Numbered from the stretch's first letter, positions 36,346 to 45,397 are shown. The stretch: DNA of 64,000 nucleotides from Holtiella tumoricola (GCF_027857615.1 NZ_JAQIFT010000069.1:62001-126000); one strand, 5' to 3'. Notes: generated by a model not told the origin, from the sequence alone. Program-made: numbers and translations.

Positions 36346-37431
36346 TTAGAAATCATACGCTGGATCATTAACGTTATCTTTTGTAACATCAATCCAAGCT
36401 TGACCTGTTAACACTTTATCTGTAAGGGTTAAATTGTCATATCCTTCTATACCAAGGTTTAAACCTGTTGTTACGTCTTCTTCATTTAACACTTTAAGCG
36501 CAAGTTCAATCATCGCTTTACCTGCAAGTGCTGGATCCCAGAAAGAAATCATATCAATGGTTCCATTTTCTACATATTTACCTGATACAGATACTAATGA
36601 TGTGCCTGCGATCTTCACTTTACCTGCAAGCCCTAACTCTTCAACTGCTAATGCTGCACCTGCTACGTCTGCCATAGCTGAACCTTGAATAGCAGCAATA
36701 CTTGGATTTGCTGTTAATACTTCTTTAACTTTGTTATATGAAGTAGATTGGTCATCTGCTGTTTCAATTTTATCTCCATATACTTTCATATTAGGGAATT
36801 TTTCTTCTTGTAAAGCACGACTTGCATCTACCCATTGATTATGTGATTGAGAAGTTAATGCACCTACTTCAAGGATGTATTCCCCTTCACCACCTGTAAT
36901 TTCACCTAATTTCTCCATAAAGTGTCTACCATACTCGTCATTATCAAATGCTTCAATATCGTAGTCTATGTTTTCCATACCACTTGCTTCATGAGCAATA
37001 ACAACAATACCTGCATCTCTTGCTTTCTTTAAAACAGGTTCAAGTGATTCTGTAGAAAATGGTACAACACAAATTGCATCCACATCTTGTGCAATTAAAT
37101 CTTCAATAACTTGAGCTTGAAGTGCACCATCACCTTCTGATGGACCTGTATAGAAGGCATCTACTCCTGTTTCTTTTGCATATTCTTTAACTCCAACTTC
37201 CATTCTTTGGAACCAAGCAATACTTGTTAGCTTAGGTACCACTGCAATCTTATAATCTTTTTCCTCTCCCTTACTATCACCACCATCTGTACTTGGCGCT
37301 GAACTGTTAGAAGAAGTATTTGAGTCACTTGATGTCCCTTGACTAGATTCAACTGTTCCACAACCTGCTAGAGAAAATACCATTGTTGCACATGATAATA
37401 AAGCCAAAAACTTCTTTGTCACTCTTTTCAT
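36346..37431 (-). CDS. sugar-binding lipoprotein (RhaS/LsrB/RbsB-like)
   Basis: A 361-residue lipoprotein and first gene of the operon. Its signal peptide ends in the lipobox LAGC (Cys near residue 24). A Ser/Thr-rich linker and a type-I periplasmic-binding fold follow (YKIAVVPKLTSIAWFQRMEV). The PKLTSIAWF opening resembles AI-2/rhamnose binding proteins more than ribose ones. A TAGGGGGAA ribosome site and a promoter with 17-bp spacing lie upstream. The ligand is unknown. Confidence 0.9.
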   Translation of the reverse strand: MKRVTKKFLALLSCATMVFSLAGCGTVESSQGTSSDSNTSSNSSAPSTDGGDSKGEEKDYKIAVVPKLTSIAWFQRMEVGVKEYAKETGVDAFYTGPSEGDGALQAQVIEDLIAQDVDAICVVPFSTESLEPVLKKARDAGIVVIAHEASGMENIDYDIEAFDNDEYGRHFMEKLGEITGGEGEYILEVGALTSQSHNQWVDASRALQEEKFPNMKVYGDKIETADDQSTSYNKVKEVLTANPSIAAIQGSAMADVAGAALAVEELGLAGKVKIAGTSLVSVSGKYVENGTIDMISFWDPALAGKAMIELALKVLNEEDVTTGLNLGIEGYDNLTLTDKVLTGQAWIDVTKDNVNDPAYDF

Positions 37432-37469
37432 TTTATTTCCCCCTATTTATTTAACTGTTTTTAATTACT

Positions 37470-37511
37470 TTTATTAAACTTTTTACGCTGTTTAATAAAA
37501 CGTTTAATAAA
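37470..37511. promoter_or_regulatory. triple GTTTAATAAA repeat, probable LacI-type operator
   Basis: GTTTAATAAA occurs at 37490-37499 and 37502-37511, and inverted at 37470-37479. The first and inverted copies form a perfect palindrome with a 10-bp gap. The direct copies are 12 bp apart and meet at AAAACGTTT, a LacI-family-like centre. The cluster begins just past the expected transcription start, a good position for repression. Confidence 0.6.
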
Positions 37512-37520
37512 TTTAAATTA

Positions 37521-37549
37521 ATTCTAGTATAATTTTTTATAATTGTCAA
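37521..37549 (-). promoter_or_regulatory. sugar-operon promoter
   Basis: On the minus strand, a -35 TTGACA (37544-37549) is separated by exactly 17 bp from a -10 TAGAAT (37521-37526). It is a near-consensus vegetative promoter for the transport and kinase operon, with the repeat cluster directly downstream. Confidence 0.8.
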
Positions 37550-37742
37550 TAAAATTATATATTTATTTTAGTTATTTTAAATATTTTAATACTAAATTTT
37601 AAATATTTTATAGTAAATATTGACTACTATTTTTACTTTTTACATATATATACATTTGTTTATTATTAAACAAACTAAACATTTTATTTTTGTTTAATCA
37701 TCTTTTTTCTTTATGAATATAAATACATTTTTTTAATAAATA

Positions 37743-37788
37743 AAACCGTATAGAAATTACTTGACAATAAGTAACTTCTATACGGTTT
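37743..37788 (-). terminator. intrinsic terminator after the esterase gene
   Basis: AAACCGTATAGAA (37743-37755) pairs with TTCTATACGGTTT (37776-37788) and the stem continues inward with mismatches. It lies 10 bp past the stop. Confidence 0.8.
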
Positions 37789-37798
37789 ATAACTCACT

Positions 37799-38542
37799 TT
37801 ATAACTGCTCAAAAAACTTCATCACTTTCTGGATTCCCTCATCCCAGAAATTCCAATCATGTACACCTTCCCATTCTTCAAAGGTAAAATTAAATTCAAG
37901 TTTTTCTAGATGTGCTTTAAAAGCTTTGTTTTCCTTATATAAGAAATCTTCTGTACCACAGGCAATCATTAGTCTAGGTCTTGCTTCTTGTGGTAAATCC
38001 ATAAGTTTTTCACTTAAATGATAAAGATCATAGCTAGGGTCTATTAGTTTATCTCCTATAATTGCTTTGATTAGTTTATCTTCCCTGCCTCTTTCTGTGA
38101 TTCTTGCCTTAATATCACAAACAGCTGAAAGAGCACCACAAGCTTTATATTGATCAGGCTTGCTTAAAGCACATAACATGCTTCCATATCCCCCCATAGA
38201 AAGTCCTGCTATATAAGTCTTTTCCCTATCAGGTTGGATACCAAACATCTTCTCACAAAGCATAGGTAATTCTTCTGTTATATAAGTATAATAATTCCCA
38301 CCATACTCCATATTGGTATAAAAACTAATATGGACTTCTGGCATAATGACAATATAGCCATATTGATTGGCGTAATGCTCAATGCGTGTCCATCTTGACC
38401 AAGCCCCGCATCCGTCAGACATACCATGAAGTAAATAAAGTACTTTAAGTTCCTTATCACATGTATCATAAGGTAAGATCACATTAAGACCTACATTCAT
38501 TCCTAAAGATTTTGCAAATATTTCTCCTTTAAAAAAAGCCAT
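37799..38542 (-). CDS. alpha/beta-hydrolase esterase (EstA/esterase D-like)
   Basis: A 247-residue cytoplasmic serine esterase. The nucleophile motif GLSMGGYGSM is present, with the Asp in CGTEDFLYKEN and the His in GVHDWNFW completing the triad. Its N terminus (LPYDTCDKELKVLYLLHGM) matches tributyrin-esterase or acetyl-xylan-esterase-like members of family CE1. It probably deacylates short-chain esters of imported sugars. It is a single gene with its own terminator, and there is no signal peptide. Confidence 0.83.
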   Translation of the reverse strand: MAFFKGEIFAKSLGMNVGLNVILPYDTCDKELKVLYLLHGMSDGCGAWSRWTRIEHYANQYGYIVIMPEVHISFYTNMEYGGNYYTYITEELPMLCEKMFGIQPDREKTYIAGLSMGGYGSMLCALSKPDQYKACGALSAVCDIKARITERGREDKLIKAIIGDKLIDPSYDLYHLSEKLMDLPQEARPRLMIACGTEDFLYKENKAFKAHLEKLEFNFTFEEWEGVHDWNFWDEGIQKVMKFFEQL

Positions 38543-38659
38543 TTTATGCCTCCTCTATTTTCTTTTTAAAACGTATACGCCTATTAATTTTTATATTATC
38601 AGAATATTATTCATCTATCAACTTTTATATCTTCCCCCTGTGTCATAACACTATAACAA

Positions 38660-38718
38660 AGCCACCTTAATTTAACCTTTATACTCTGTCTACACAGAAA
38701 AAGGCTTTTAAGGTGGCT
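38660..38718 (-). terminator. hairpin with AGCCACCTTAA ends, after the ABC exporter genes
   Basis: AGCCACCTTAA (38660-38670) and TTAAGGTGGCT (38708-38718) are perfect inverted ends, with an inner CCTTT/AAAGG stem. It lies just past the exporter stop and resembles the element at 62686-62758. Confidence 0.6.
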
Positions 38719-38729
38719 CTTAAACCTTA

Positions 38730-40499
38730 TTACGCTACATACCATGCTTCTTGTGTTTTATACATTTCAGCATAGATACCCTCTTGCTCTATAAGTTGGG
38801 CATGACTACCTTGCTCCACTATCTTTCCATCATGGAATACAATGATACGATCTGTACGTTTGGCAAATCCTAAACGGTGAGAAATAAAGAGCACAATACG
38901 TTCACCTGCTAACTTATAAATCAAATCATAAATTTCAATTTCTGAGATAGGGTCAAGATAAGCTGTAGGTTCATCTAATACCCATATTTTTGCCTCCGGG
39001 TTAGCTAATAGCCTTGCTATAGCTATACGTTGCCATTGTCCTTTTGAAAGATCTACACCTTCTTGAAGCTGCCCAAGCATGGTATCTATACCTTGTGGCA
39101 ATTTAGTTACCATCTCTTTTAATCCTACTTGTTCTAAGCATTTCCAGATCTCTACATCTGTAAACTTCTTCCCGATATAGCCTAATTCAATATTCTCACG
39201 AATAGTCAATTGATACTGGGCAAAGTCTTGTAAAATACAAGAAGACAAACTGGATAGTGGAATCTTTTCTTCTCCACTTCCTTCTATATTAATAGTGCCT
39301 TCAAAGCGATCTGTAAGGTCTAATAGAATATTGGTAAAAGTCGTCTTCCCACTTCCATTGTGTCCTACTATAGCAATTTTTTCCCCTAACTTAATATTGA
39401 GTTCTACGCCTTTAAGACTTTTATTTTGTGCTTGTGGATAGGCGTAGGCGAGTTGATCAAAGTGAATCCCTTTAAAATCTTGGCTAGACACATTACTTGA
39501 CTTTTCCACTTCTTCTAACTTAAGTAAGTTGAAGAAGCTTTCTACAAAACCATATTGCGTACGGGCATCATTGACACTATATTGAATGCCCGTCACTAAG
39601 TCTAGTACGTAGTTAAAAAGTTGATTACAGAGCATTAAAAAACCAATTTCATGCTTACCTACAGCTATCTCATAGCCTACAAAAATCAACATAGCGATAT
39701 AGGGTAAATTAATCAGGAATCTTGCCGTTTGAAAAGTAATTTCATATTTCCCAAAGATTTTCATCTGTACCTTATATTCTGCATGATAGAGTTGCTCCCA
39801 CCTATTGGCTACAAATCCAAAGAGCCTATTGAACTGATACTCTTGATGAGTCACTTTATCTCCACTTAAACTGAAGAAATAATTTTGTTTTTGTTTATAA
39901 GGTTGGAGTTCATCCCACGCATCCTTCACTTGCTTATAGACTTTTTCAAAGGCTTTATTCATAAACAAGAGTAATACCAAGTATGCAACTACTGCAACGA
40001 GATTAATCTGTGCCAGTAAGGTTAGGAATATCACGCCACCTAATACAAAGTAAACCCCTTGCATCATCAGTCCTACAAAATTTTTCATCTGTTCTAAAGA
40101 CTTTTCTCTTACCTTATAAATTTCTACTGCTGTCTCATGATTTTCGTAATACTCCCAATTGACCTTCCCAAGTTTCCGTCCTAAGGCATATTCAAAGTCA
40201 TAACTCATATGAAGCATCAGCTTGTTATCTAGGAGATCTTTTGCTATACCCAACAAATAAAAAATCAAGGAACCAAGAGCAAATAAACTTACACCTACTA
40301 TAACCTCATTGATATGCGCTTGCCCTTCAAACAAACGGTAGGCACTATTTGTTGTATACTCGACAGACTTCATACTCAGTAGAGCACCAAATACGCCAAT
40401 AATTTCTGTAAGCACACGTCCAATATAAGCCCCTTTATGACTTTTGTAAGCAAACTGATTGGCTTCTATAAGCGCCTTAAGTGCTGGCATCTTATGCAT
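38730..40499 (-). CDS. ABC exporter half-transporter (membrane + ATPase), second
   Basis: A 589-residue protein. The N-terminal six-span membrane domain covers about 30-310 and the ATPase domain about 345-589. The ATPase has Walker A GHNGSGKTT, signature LSKGQ instead of LSGGQ, Walker B VWVLDEPTA-type (KIWVLDEPTAYLDP) and ISHRLGF. The start at 40499 has AGGAGGT five bases upstream and overlaps the preceding stop by eight bases; a longer in-frame reading lies inside the neighbouring gene. It probably forms a heterodimer with that neighbour. The cargo is unknown, perhaps a drug or peptide. Confidence 0.87.
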   Translation of the reverse strand: MHKMPALKALIEANQFAYKSHKGAYIGRVLTEIIGVFGALLSMKSVEYTTNSAYRLFEGQAHINEVIVGVSLFALGSLIFYLLGIAKDLLDNKLMLHMSYDFEYALGRKLGKVNWEYYENHETAVEIYKVREKSLEQMKNFVGLMMQGVYFVLGGVIFLTLLAQINLVAVVAYLVLLLFMNKAFEKVYKQVKDAWDELQPYKQKQNYFFSLSGDKVTHQEYQFNRLFGFVANRWEQLYHAEYKVQMKIFGKYEITFQTARFLINLPYIAMLIFVGYEIAVGKHEIGFLMLCNQLFNYVLDLVTGIQYSVNDARTQYGFVESFFNLLKLEEVEKSSNVSSQDFKGIHFDQLAYAYPQAQNKSLKGVELNIKLGEKIAIVGHNGSGKTTFTNILLDLTDRFEGTINIEGSGEEKIPLSSLSSCILQDFAQYQLTIRENIELGYIGKKFTDVEIWKCLEQVGLKEMVTKLPQGIDTMLGQLQEGVDLSKGQWQRIAIARLLANPEAKIWVLDEPTAYLDPISEIEIYDLIYKLAGERIVLFISHRLGFAKRTDRIIVFHDGKIVEQGSHAQLIEQEGIYAEMYKTQEAWYVA

Positions 40500-42312
40500 A
40501 ACATACCTCCTCCTCTTCATAAAGAGCCTGTTGAGCTGTAAATAAAGTATAATAATAACCTTTACGTGCCATAAGTATCTCATGGGTTCCATCTTCTACG
40601 ATTTTGCCCTCTTCCATCATACAAATACGATCCGCCATCCTTGCAAATCCAATGCGATGGGAGATAATAAGTGCTGTCTTATCTCCTATAATTTCACCAA
40701 ACTGCCCAAGCATTCTCATTTCTTCTAACGGATCAATAGATGCTGTAGGTTCATCTAATATGAGTACATCTGGCTCACCCATATAAGCACGAGAAAGGAT
40801 AATGCGCTGCCACTGTCCACCACTTAGATCTTGCCCCTCCTTGCTATATTCCTTGCCTAGAATAGTGTCTATCCCTTTTGGCAACTTTCTTATCACCTCT
40901 TCTAGATTTCCTTTAGATATGGCTTTTTGAATAGCATACTCCTCTTCAAAAGCTTCAATCATCCCTACCGCTACATTTTCCTTCAAGCTCATGCTATAGC
41001 GACTAAACTCTTGAAAACCAATACCAAAATAACGATATAATATTTCTTTAGGTACTTTTCTAAGCTCTACACCATTAAAGAGAATCTCTCCTTCATAGTC
41101 TTCTAAAAGCCCACACATCAACTTAGATAAAGTCGTTTTCCCACTCCCATTATACCCAAGTAAACTCACTACCTCTCCACGTCTTAGGGTTAAGTTAACA
41201 CCCTTAACCGCATAGTTTTCACTCCCTGGATATTTATAAGAAACATTTATGAACTCAAGGATCTCAAAATCTCCTAATTTTCCTTCTGCCTCACTGAGTA
41301 ACTGATAATCATCTATGGCTTTAAGTTGATGAAGGCTGGTTCTACCTGTAAATCCTTCATACTTTTCAACATATTTATCGTTTTCTGCTAGATCCTTGGT
41401 CAGTACATTAATTACACTAGATATGGCACTGGTTAAGGTCATCATCATCCCATTAAGAAAGACAAAATCGCCTACAGCAAGACTGCCATTTGCCACTAAC
41501 ATCAGAAAATAAACGCTAAGTCCATAGGTCATGGCCATCTGTGCAATGCCTGCCACTTTGCCTAACCCTATCGCCTTCACTTCAAATTGGTACTTTCCTT
41601 TCATATAGCCGCTGTAAGTAGACGCCCATTTTTTAAGAAATCTTTCTTGAAGTCCAAATAGACGTAGTTCCTTAGCATGGGTTCTTGAAGAAAGAAGTTC
41701 CATATAATACTTAGCTTGACGTTCATCATTAATATAGGTTTCTTGTAAGGCAATACGCTTTTTAACCACATACTGATTAATACCAATCAATATAAAAGCT
41801 AAGAGGCTCATATAAACAACAATCAATGGATTGAAATAAGAAATGGCCCCAACTGCCAAAATCACACGGTAAATGGATAAAGTCAGTTTATTAAATACCG
41901 TTACAGCAATATTCGCTGTATGGTCGATATTATTTTTTACAAAAGCATATTGATCATAAAACTTACTCTCATAAAAAGCATCTTGCTTCGTGCTATAGCT
42001 CTTATGTAAAAAATATTTAGCAAATATACGCTTCGCTTTATGACTGTAAGCTGTAATCATCATCTTTTCAAAGTTACCTGTATTCCCACCAATACAAATC
42101 AAAAGGAAAAAGAGTAAAATAGGAAAAGCAATTTTAACAGATACTTGCCCACTAGCCTGGGCATCCATCAATACATCTGTTGCTAACTTAAAACTATACC
42201 CTATACCTAATTGACTAAGGGCAATAATAAATAGCGCAATCATATTCAAACTAAAAAATATCGGTGAAGCACTTACTGTAATCTTACAAAAATGCATCAA
42301 TCGTCTAAACAT
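40492..42312 (-). CDS. ABC exporter half-transporter (membrane + ATPase), first
   Basis: A 606-residue half-transporter. It has an N-terminal six-span domain and a C-terminal ATPase with GYNGSGKTT, LSGGQWQRIILSRAY, VLILDEPTASIDP and ISHRIGF, all catalytic residues intact. It sits between an ECF-type sigma-factor gene and the second half-transporter on the same strand. The three genes are probably one regulated unit for export of a toxic or signalling compound. Confidence 0.88.
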   Translation of the reverse strand: MFRRLMHFCKITVSASPIFFSLNMIALFIIALSQLGIGYSFKLATDVLMDAQASGQVSVKIAFPILLFFLLICIGGNTGNFEKMMITAYSHKAKRIFAKYFLHKSYSTKQDAFYESKFYDQYAFVKNNIDHTANIAVTVFNKLTLSIYRVILAVGAISYFNPLIVVYMSLLAFILIGINQYVVKKRIALQETYINDERQAKYYMELLSSRTHAKELRLFGLQERFLKKWASTYSGYMKGKYQFEVKAIGLGKVAGIAQMAMTYGLSVYFLMLVANGSLAVGDFVFLNGMMMTLTSAISSVINVLTKDLAENDKYVEKYEGFTGRTSLHQLKAIDDYQLLSEAEGKLGDFEILEFINVSYKYPGSENYAVKGVNLTLRRGEVVSLLGYNGSGKTTLSKLMCGLLEDYEGEILFNGVELRKVPKEILYRYFGIGFQEFSRYSMSLKENVAVGMIEAFEEEYAIQKAISKGNLEEVIRKLPKGIDTILGKEYSKEGQDLSGGQWQRIILSRAYMGEPDVLILDEPTASIDPLEEMRMLGQFGEIIGDKTALIISHRIGFARMADRICMMEEGKIVEDGTHEILMARKGYYYTLFTAQQALYEEEEVCYA

Positions 42313-42427
42313 TTCTACCTCCTTATTTTTAGAGCTATTCTTTTTTAATAACTCTAATAACCTAGTTCCTATCTTCTAACCAACTAATACCAATACCTCC
42401 TCTTACCCTAAGAACATCTTTCAAAAT

Positions 42428-44047
42428 CTACTTCTCAGATTGGGTATATAAAAGGGTAGCTATTGCTTTTTGTTGTGATGCAGTTGGTTCTTGAAGTACA
42501 CCTTGATTTAGCATTTCTTCAAACACATAAGGCCACAGATGTTGCATACGTCCCTGAGCTAAATAACGTAACGTTTTATGCATATGAGCTGGATGCCCTA
42601 CCTTGGTCATCTTGTAGCATTTCTCATCATATTCAAGGAGTTTCTTACGAAGGGTATCTGAAGGCTTTGGAAAAAGGTTTTTAAGTTTTTCCATTTGCTC
42701 CTTTCCTGCTACATGAACCACATTGAGCTTATACCCCTCTGGTGTTCTTACAAGATATTCTTTTTCCAAAAGTCTGCTATAAATCTCTTGTGTCACTTCA
42801 CTTTCGATCAGTTGCCCTGTTACAAAATACATCATTCCCACATAATCACTATATTTATTATCACGCCAATCTAGCTCTCTGTGGCTCCAGTAAGTACCCA
42901 CTTGCCAACCATAGACTTTATTGTCTTCCCCATCATCCCTTGTCATCACCATGGCACCATATTTCTCTTGGTCATAAGAAAGTTCTATCGGTTTATCTAG
43001 TAGTGCAATGGCAATATACTTACCACCATCCTTGCGATAAACCATAACCTCATCCGGTTCAATCTGATAAGCTTCTGGAATATCAAAGAATTGTATCGCA
43101 TAAGGAATCAACGTCCAAAGTAGACAATTAAAATCTTGGTCAGGATAATAAATTCCTATCTCCTTAATTGCTGGCTCTAGAGCTAAAAACTGTTTGTAAT
43201 ATTCCTCGTATAAGATTTTCCCATATTCCTTTGCTAGCTTATGAAAAGCTTCTTCTTCACTTGCAGAAGGCTCTCTAATAATCATCTGTGTTTGATATCT
43301 TCCTCCTGGCAAGCACTCCATAAACCCATACTCCTCCAAAATCTTAACCTCATCTTCTATAAACACAGGTGAGATACCAAGTTCCTCAGACAGTTCACGT
43401 ATGGTTCTTGGCTCATGGTAAGCCGCATAGACAATATTTTGTGTAATTACCTTAGCAAGAAAATCACGAGTATCCCCCTTTGTTCCTGGTTGACCTGTAT
43501 GCCCCATATCTAGAAACTTTATAGGATTGATTCCTAAGTTCCCTATCGTCCGTATTGCTTTCATCCCTGTTTTCAACTCCTTTTTGGCATCAAATAAATT
43601 CCACTTTACTGTTCCTTCTGAAAGTTCTAGTTCTTCAGCAATCTCTTTGATTTTCTTCTGTTTATAATAATAAGACACCACAATCTCTCTTTGCTGCTTA
43701 GAAAGATAAGCTATTTCTCGCCTTAAGGTCCCTTCTGTTTCTTGGTCTATATAGCTTTTATCTGGACCATCCTCATGACCACTACTACTCGCCTCATCTA
43801 ACTGTAACTCACATTTTTTCTTAGTCTTTTCTGAAATATATCTTGCCCATACATTGTGGGCAACCTTAAACACGTAACTATTCATATCTACAAAGTCTTC
43901 CTTGTGACAAAGCACATGATAAACTTCTAGGATAATACATGAAGCAAGCTCCTCGGCTTCTTCTGAATTACCCATTTTATTAAGAGCAAACCCATACATA
44001 GGTCGTGTATAATATTCAATAATCTGATCCGCGCGTTTCTTCTCCAT
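42428..44047 (-). CDS. ECF-type RNA polymerase sigma factor with 370-residue C-terminal extension
   Basis: A 539-residue protein, about three times the usual ECF length. Region 2 lies at about 8-75 (YYTRPMYGFALNKMGNSEEA) and region 4 at about 108-160 (LSKQQREIVVSYYY, ELSEGTVKWNLFDAKKEL). Residues 200-257 look like an ArsR/MarR-type winged helix (TIRELSEELGISPVFIEDEV ending in a GR-Y wing). Residues 260-539 are a novel-looking alpha/beta region. No anti-sigma gene is adjacent, so the extension probably senses a signal itself. The ABC exporter genes follow 115 bp downstream. Confidence 0.85.
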   Translation of the reverse strand: MEKKRADQIIEYYTRPMYGFALNKMGNSEEAEELASCIILEVYHVLCHKEDFVDMNSYVFKVAHNVWARYISEKTKKKCELQLDEASSSGHEDGPDKSYIDQETEGTLRREIAYLSKQQREIVVSYYYKQKKIKEIAEELELSEGTVKWNLFDAKKELKTGMKAIRTIGNLGINPIKFLDMGHTGQPGTKGDTRDFLAKVITQNIVYAAYHEPRTIRELSEELGISPVFIEDEVKILEEYGFMECLPGGRYQTQMIIREPSASEEEAFHKLAKEYGKILYEEYYKQFLALEPAIKEIGIYYPDQDFNCLLWTLIPYAIQFFDIPEAYQIEPDEVMVYRKDGGKYIAIALLDKPIELSYDQEKYGAMVMTRDDGEDNKVYGWQVGTYWSHRELDWRDNKYSDYVGMMYFVTGQLIESEVTQEIYSRLLEKEYLVRTPEGYKLNVVHVAGKEQMEKLKNLFPKPSDTLRKKLLEYDEKCYKMTKVGHPAHMHKTLRYLAQGRMQHLWPYVFEEMLNQGVLQEPTASQQKAIATLLYTQSEK

Positions 44048-44133
44048 GGTCCCTCCTTAAAAAGCTTTCATTTATATAGTGTAGCAAAAAACAAAAAGGT
44101 TGGAAAAAAATTAAAAAATATTTATATAAAGCA

Positions 44134-44164
44134 AAACCACCTTAAGAGTGACTTAAAGTGGTTT
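44134..44164 (-). terminator. hairpin with CCACCTTAAG-like end
   Basis: Positions 44134-44146 pair with 44152-44164 around a five-base loop, with one imperfect pair. On the minus strand the stem runs into TTTTGCTTT. It resembles the CCACCTTAA hairpins at 38660 and 62686. Confidence 0.6.
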
Positions 44165-44176
44165 ATTTTGTATCTT

Positions 44177-44389
44177 TTATTTATTATTTTTCAACCAATT
44201 AATAGCTGTATAAGCATAAATTGCTGCACCTGTAGGAAGTATATCCCCATTAAATACAACCTTTTCATTATGCATAGGCTCACCGTATAAAGGATTTTCC
44301 TGTTTAGAACCTGCACCTAATAAAAGATATACACTAGGAACCTGATAAGAATAAGATGCAAATTCTTCAGATCCCATTCCACCACCTTC
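44177..44389 (-). pseudogene. C-terminal remnant of an M20-family amidohydrolase
   Basis: The 66-residue reading frame begins MGSEEFASYSYQVPSVYLLL and ends with a GAAIYAYTAINWL helix. These are the last active-site and terminal helices of M20D peptidases/amidohydrolases (HipO-like, about 390 residues). In the same frame EGGG precedes this Met and is itself preceded by a TAA, so the roughly 320 upstream residues are gone. Only a remnant is left, beside the end of the uronate operon; it is not expected to be active. Confidence 0.75.
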
Positions 44390-44420
44390 ATCTTATGAAA
44401 GTGGCATTTTATATATTCTT

Positions 44421-45209
44421 CTATTTTGCTTCTACACCATAGACTTCTATTTGAGAAAGTGCAGGGAATGGAGATGGATCGTCAGCTTTAATCAGTTTTC
44501 CTAACTCTAGCCATTCAATCTCTCTTTTTTCAAAGTTTATTTCTTGTGCCTTATCTGTTTTTTCTAGATCAAATACAACTTTACTACCATCTGAGAATAC
44601 AACGGTTGCCTGTTCCCACCATGCATCATGAGGGAAATCAGCTCTTGTATAAAGACATATTTTATCTACGGCAACTTTTCTCCCAAACTCTATTTTCATC
44701 ACAGCATCAGGATTTTGATTAATCCCCCATGATTCATAAGGCCATGCACCGTGAGAATGATTTTCACAGTTCCCATTGATGGCATTTTTTGCTGCAAATA
44801 CAGACTCCCCTCTTGTTTCTACGTTAGCTGAAGCATGTGGGAAACAATTTGGTTCACCGTGTTGGTCATATTTATTAAGGGCAAGATTTTTATAGGCACT
44901 TATTTCTTCATGTGTTGCATAGCGAACTTTTAATAAGTGTTTGTCATAAGCAAAGCTTTTAGGTGAGTAACAAATCTTCTTTTCTCCAAAAGGAATGGTA
45001 TAAGATAAAGCCCCTCCTTTTAATAAAACAAAACTTTCCCCTATAGCATCATCTAATTGAAGTATTAAAAAAGCTTCTTCATCGCTACTTTTTACAAGGA
45101 TTATATCCCCTTCTTCGTAGGTATTGGCATGGACTAAAGAAACTTCTTTTTCACCTTTTGCAGTATTTAATAGCGTATGATCTTTATTTAAAATGGCTAA
45201 CTCTAACAT
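44421..45209 (-). CDS. cytoplasmic protein with C-terminal discoidin-like carbohydrate-binding domain
   Basis: A 262-residue protein. The N-terminal about 110 residues are beta-rich and unrecognised. Residues about 115-262 resemble an F5/8 type C (galactose-binding) fold (ALNKYDQHGEPNCFPHASAN, WPYESWGINQNPDAVMKIEF, IEWLELGKLIKADDPSPFPA). There is no signal peptide, so it would act inside the cell. It follows kduD on the same strand after 188 bp with a large inverted repeat. The start at 45209 follows GAGGGAGG. A role in handling uronate oligosaccharides is inferred. Confidence 0.65.
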   Translation of the reverse strand: MLELAILNKDHTLLNTAKGEKEVSLVHANTYEEGDIILVKSSDEEAFLILQLDDAIGESFVLLKGGALSYTIPFGEKKICYSPKSFAYDKHLLKVRYATHEEISAYKNLALNKYDQHGEPNCFPHASANVETRGESVFAAKNAINGNCENHSHGAWPYESWGINQNPDAVMKIEFGRKVAVDKICLYTRADFPHDAWWEQATVVFSDGSKVVFDLEKTDKAQEINFEKREIEWLELGKLIKADDPSPFPALSQIEVYGVEAK

Positions 45210-45232
45210 TTTTATCCTCCCTCTATATAACA

Positions 45233-45341
45233 AGAACTATTACACACTTTCTTTCATCCTCTAATCTCTTTAGATAAGATTTTCTAAAATTTAGTGTTCA
45301 TAAAAATACATTCTAAATTTTATTTGTGGTGTAATAGTTCT
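45233..45341. repeat. large interrupted inverted repeat between kduD and the binding-domain gene
   Basis: AGAACTATTACAC (45233-45245) is exactly inverted at 45329-45341. Inside, CTAAAATTTAG (45284-45294) pairs with CTAAATTTTA (45313-45322). The nested arms form a long hairpin just before the ribosome site of the next gene. It could be a processing site or a leader element; no T-run was found. Confidence 0.55.
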
Positions 45342-45397
45342 ATATTTATTTAAACTATCATTATTATTTATTCTATCTTTTTTATTATTTCTTTTTA

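Larger units (their letters stand above)
37432..37798. other. intergenic, 367 bp: promoter, operator and terminator
   Basis: The left part is the leader of the sugar operon with an operator-like repeat cluster and a promoter. The right end holds the esterase terminator. The middle (about 37560-37740) is extremely AT-rich with no feature that I can support. Confidence 0.6.

Noticed and set aside
40500..40592. N-terminal extension of the second ABC half-transporter
   Set aside because: It lies entirely within the preceding gene, and the ATG at 40499 has an ideal AGGAGGT site.
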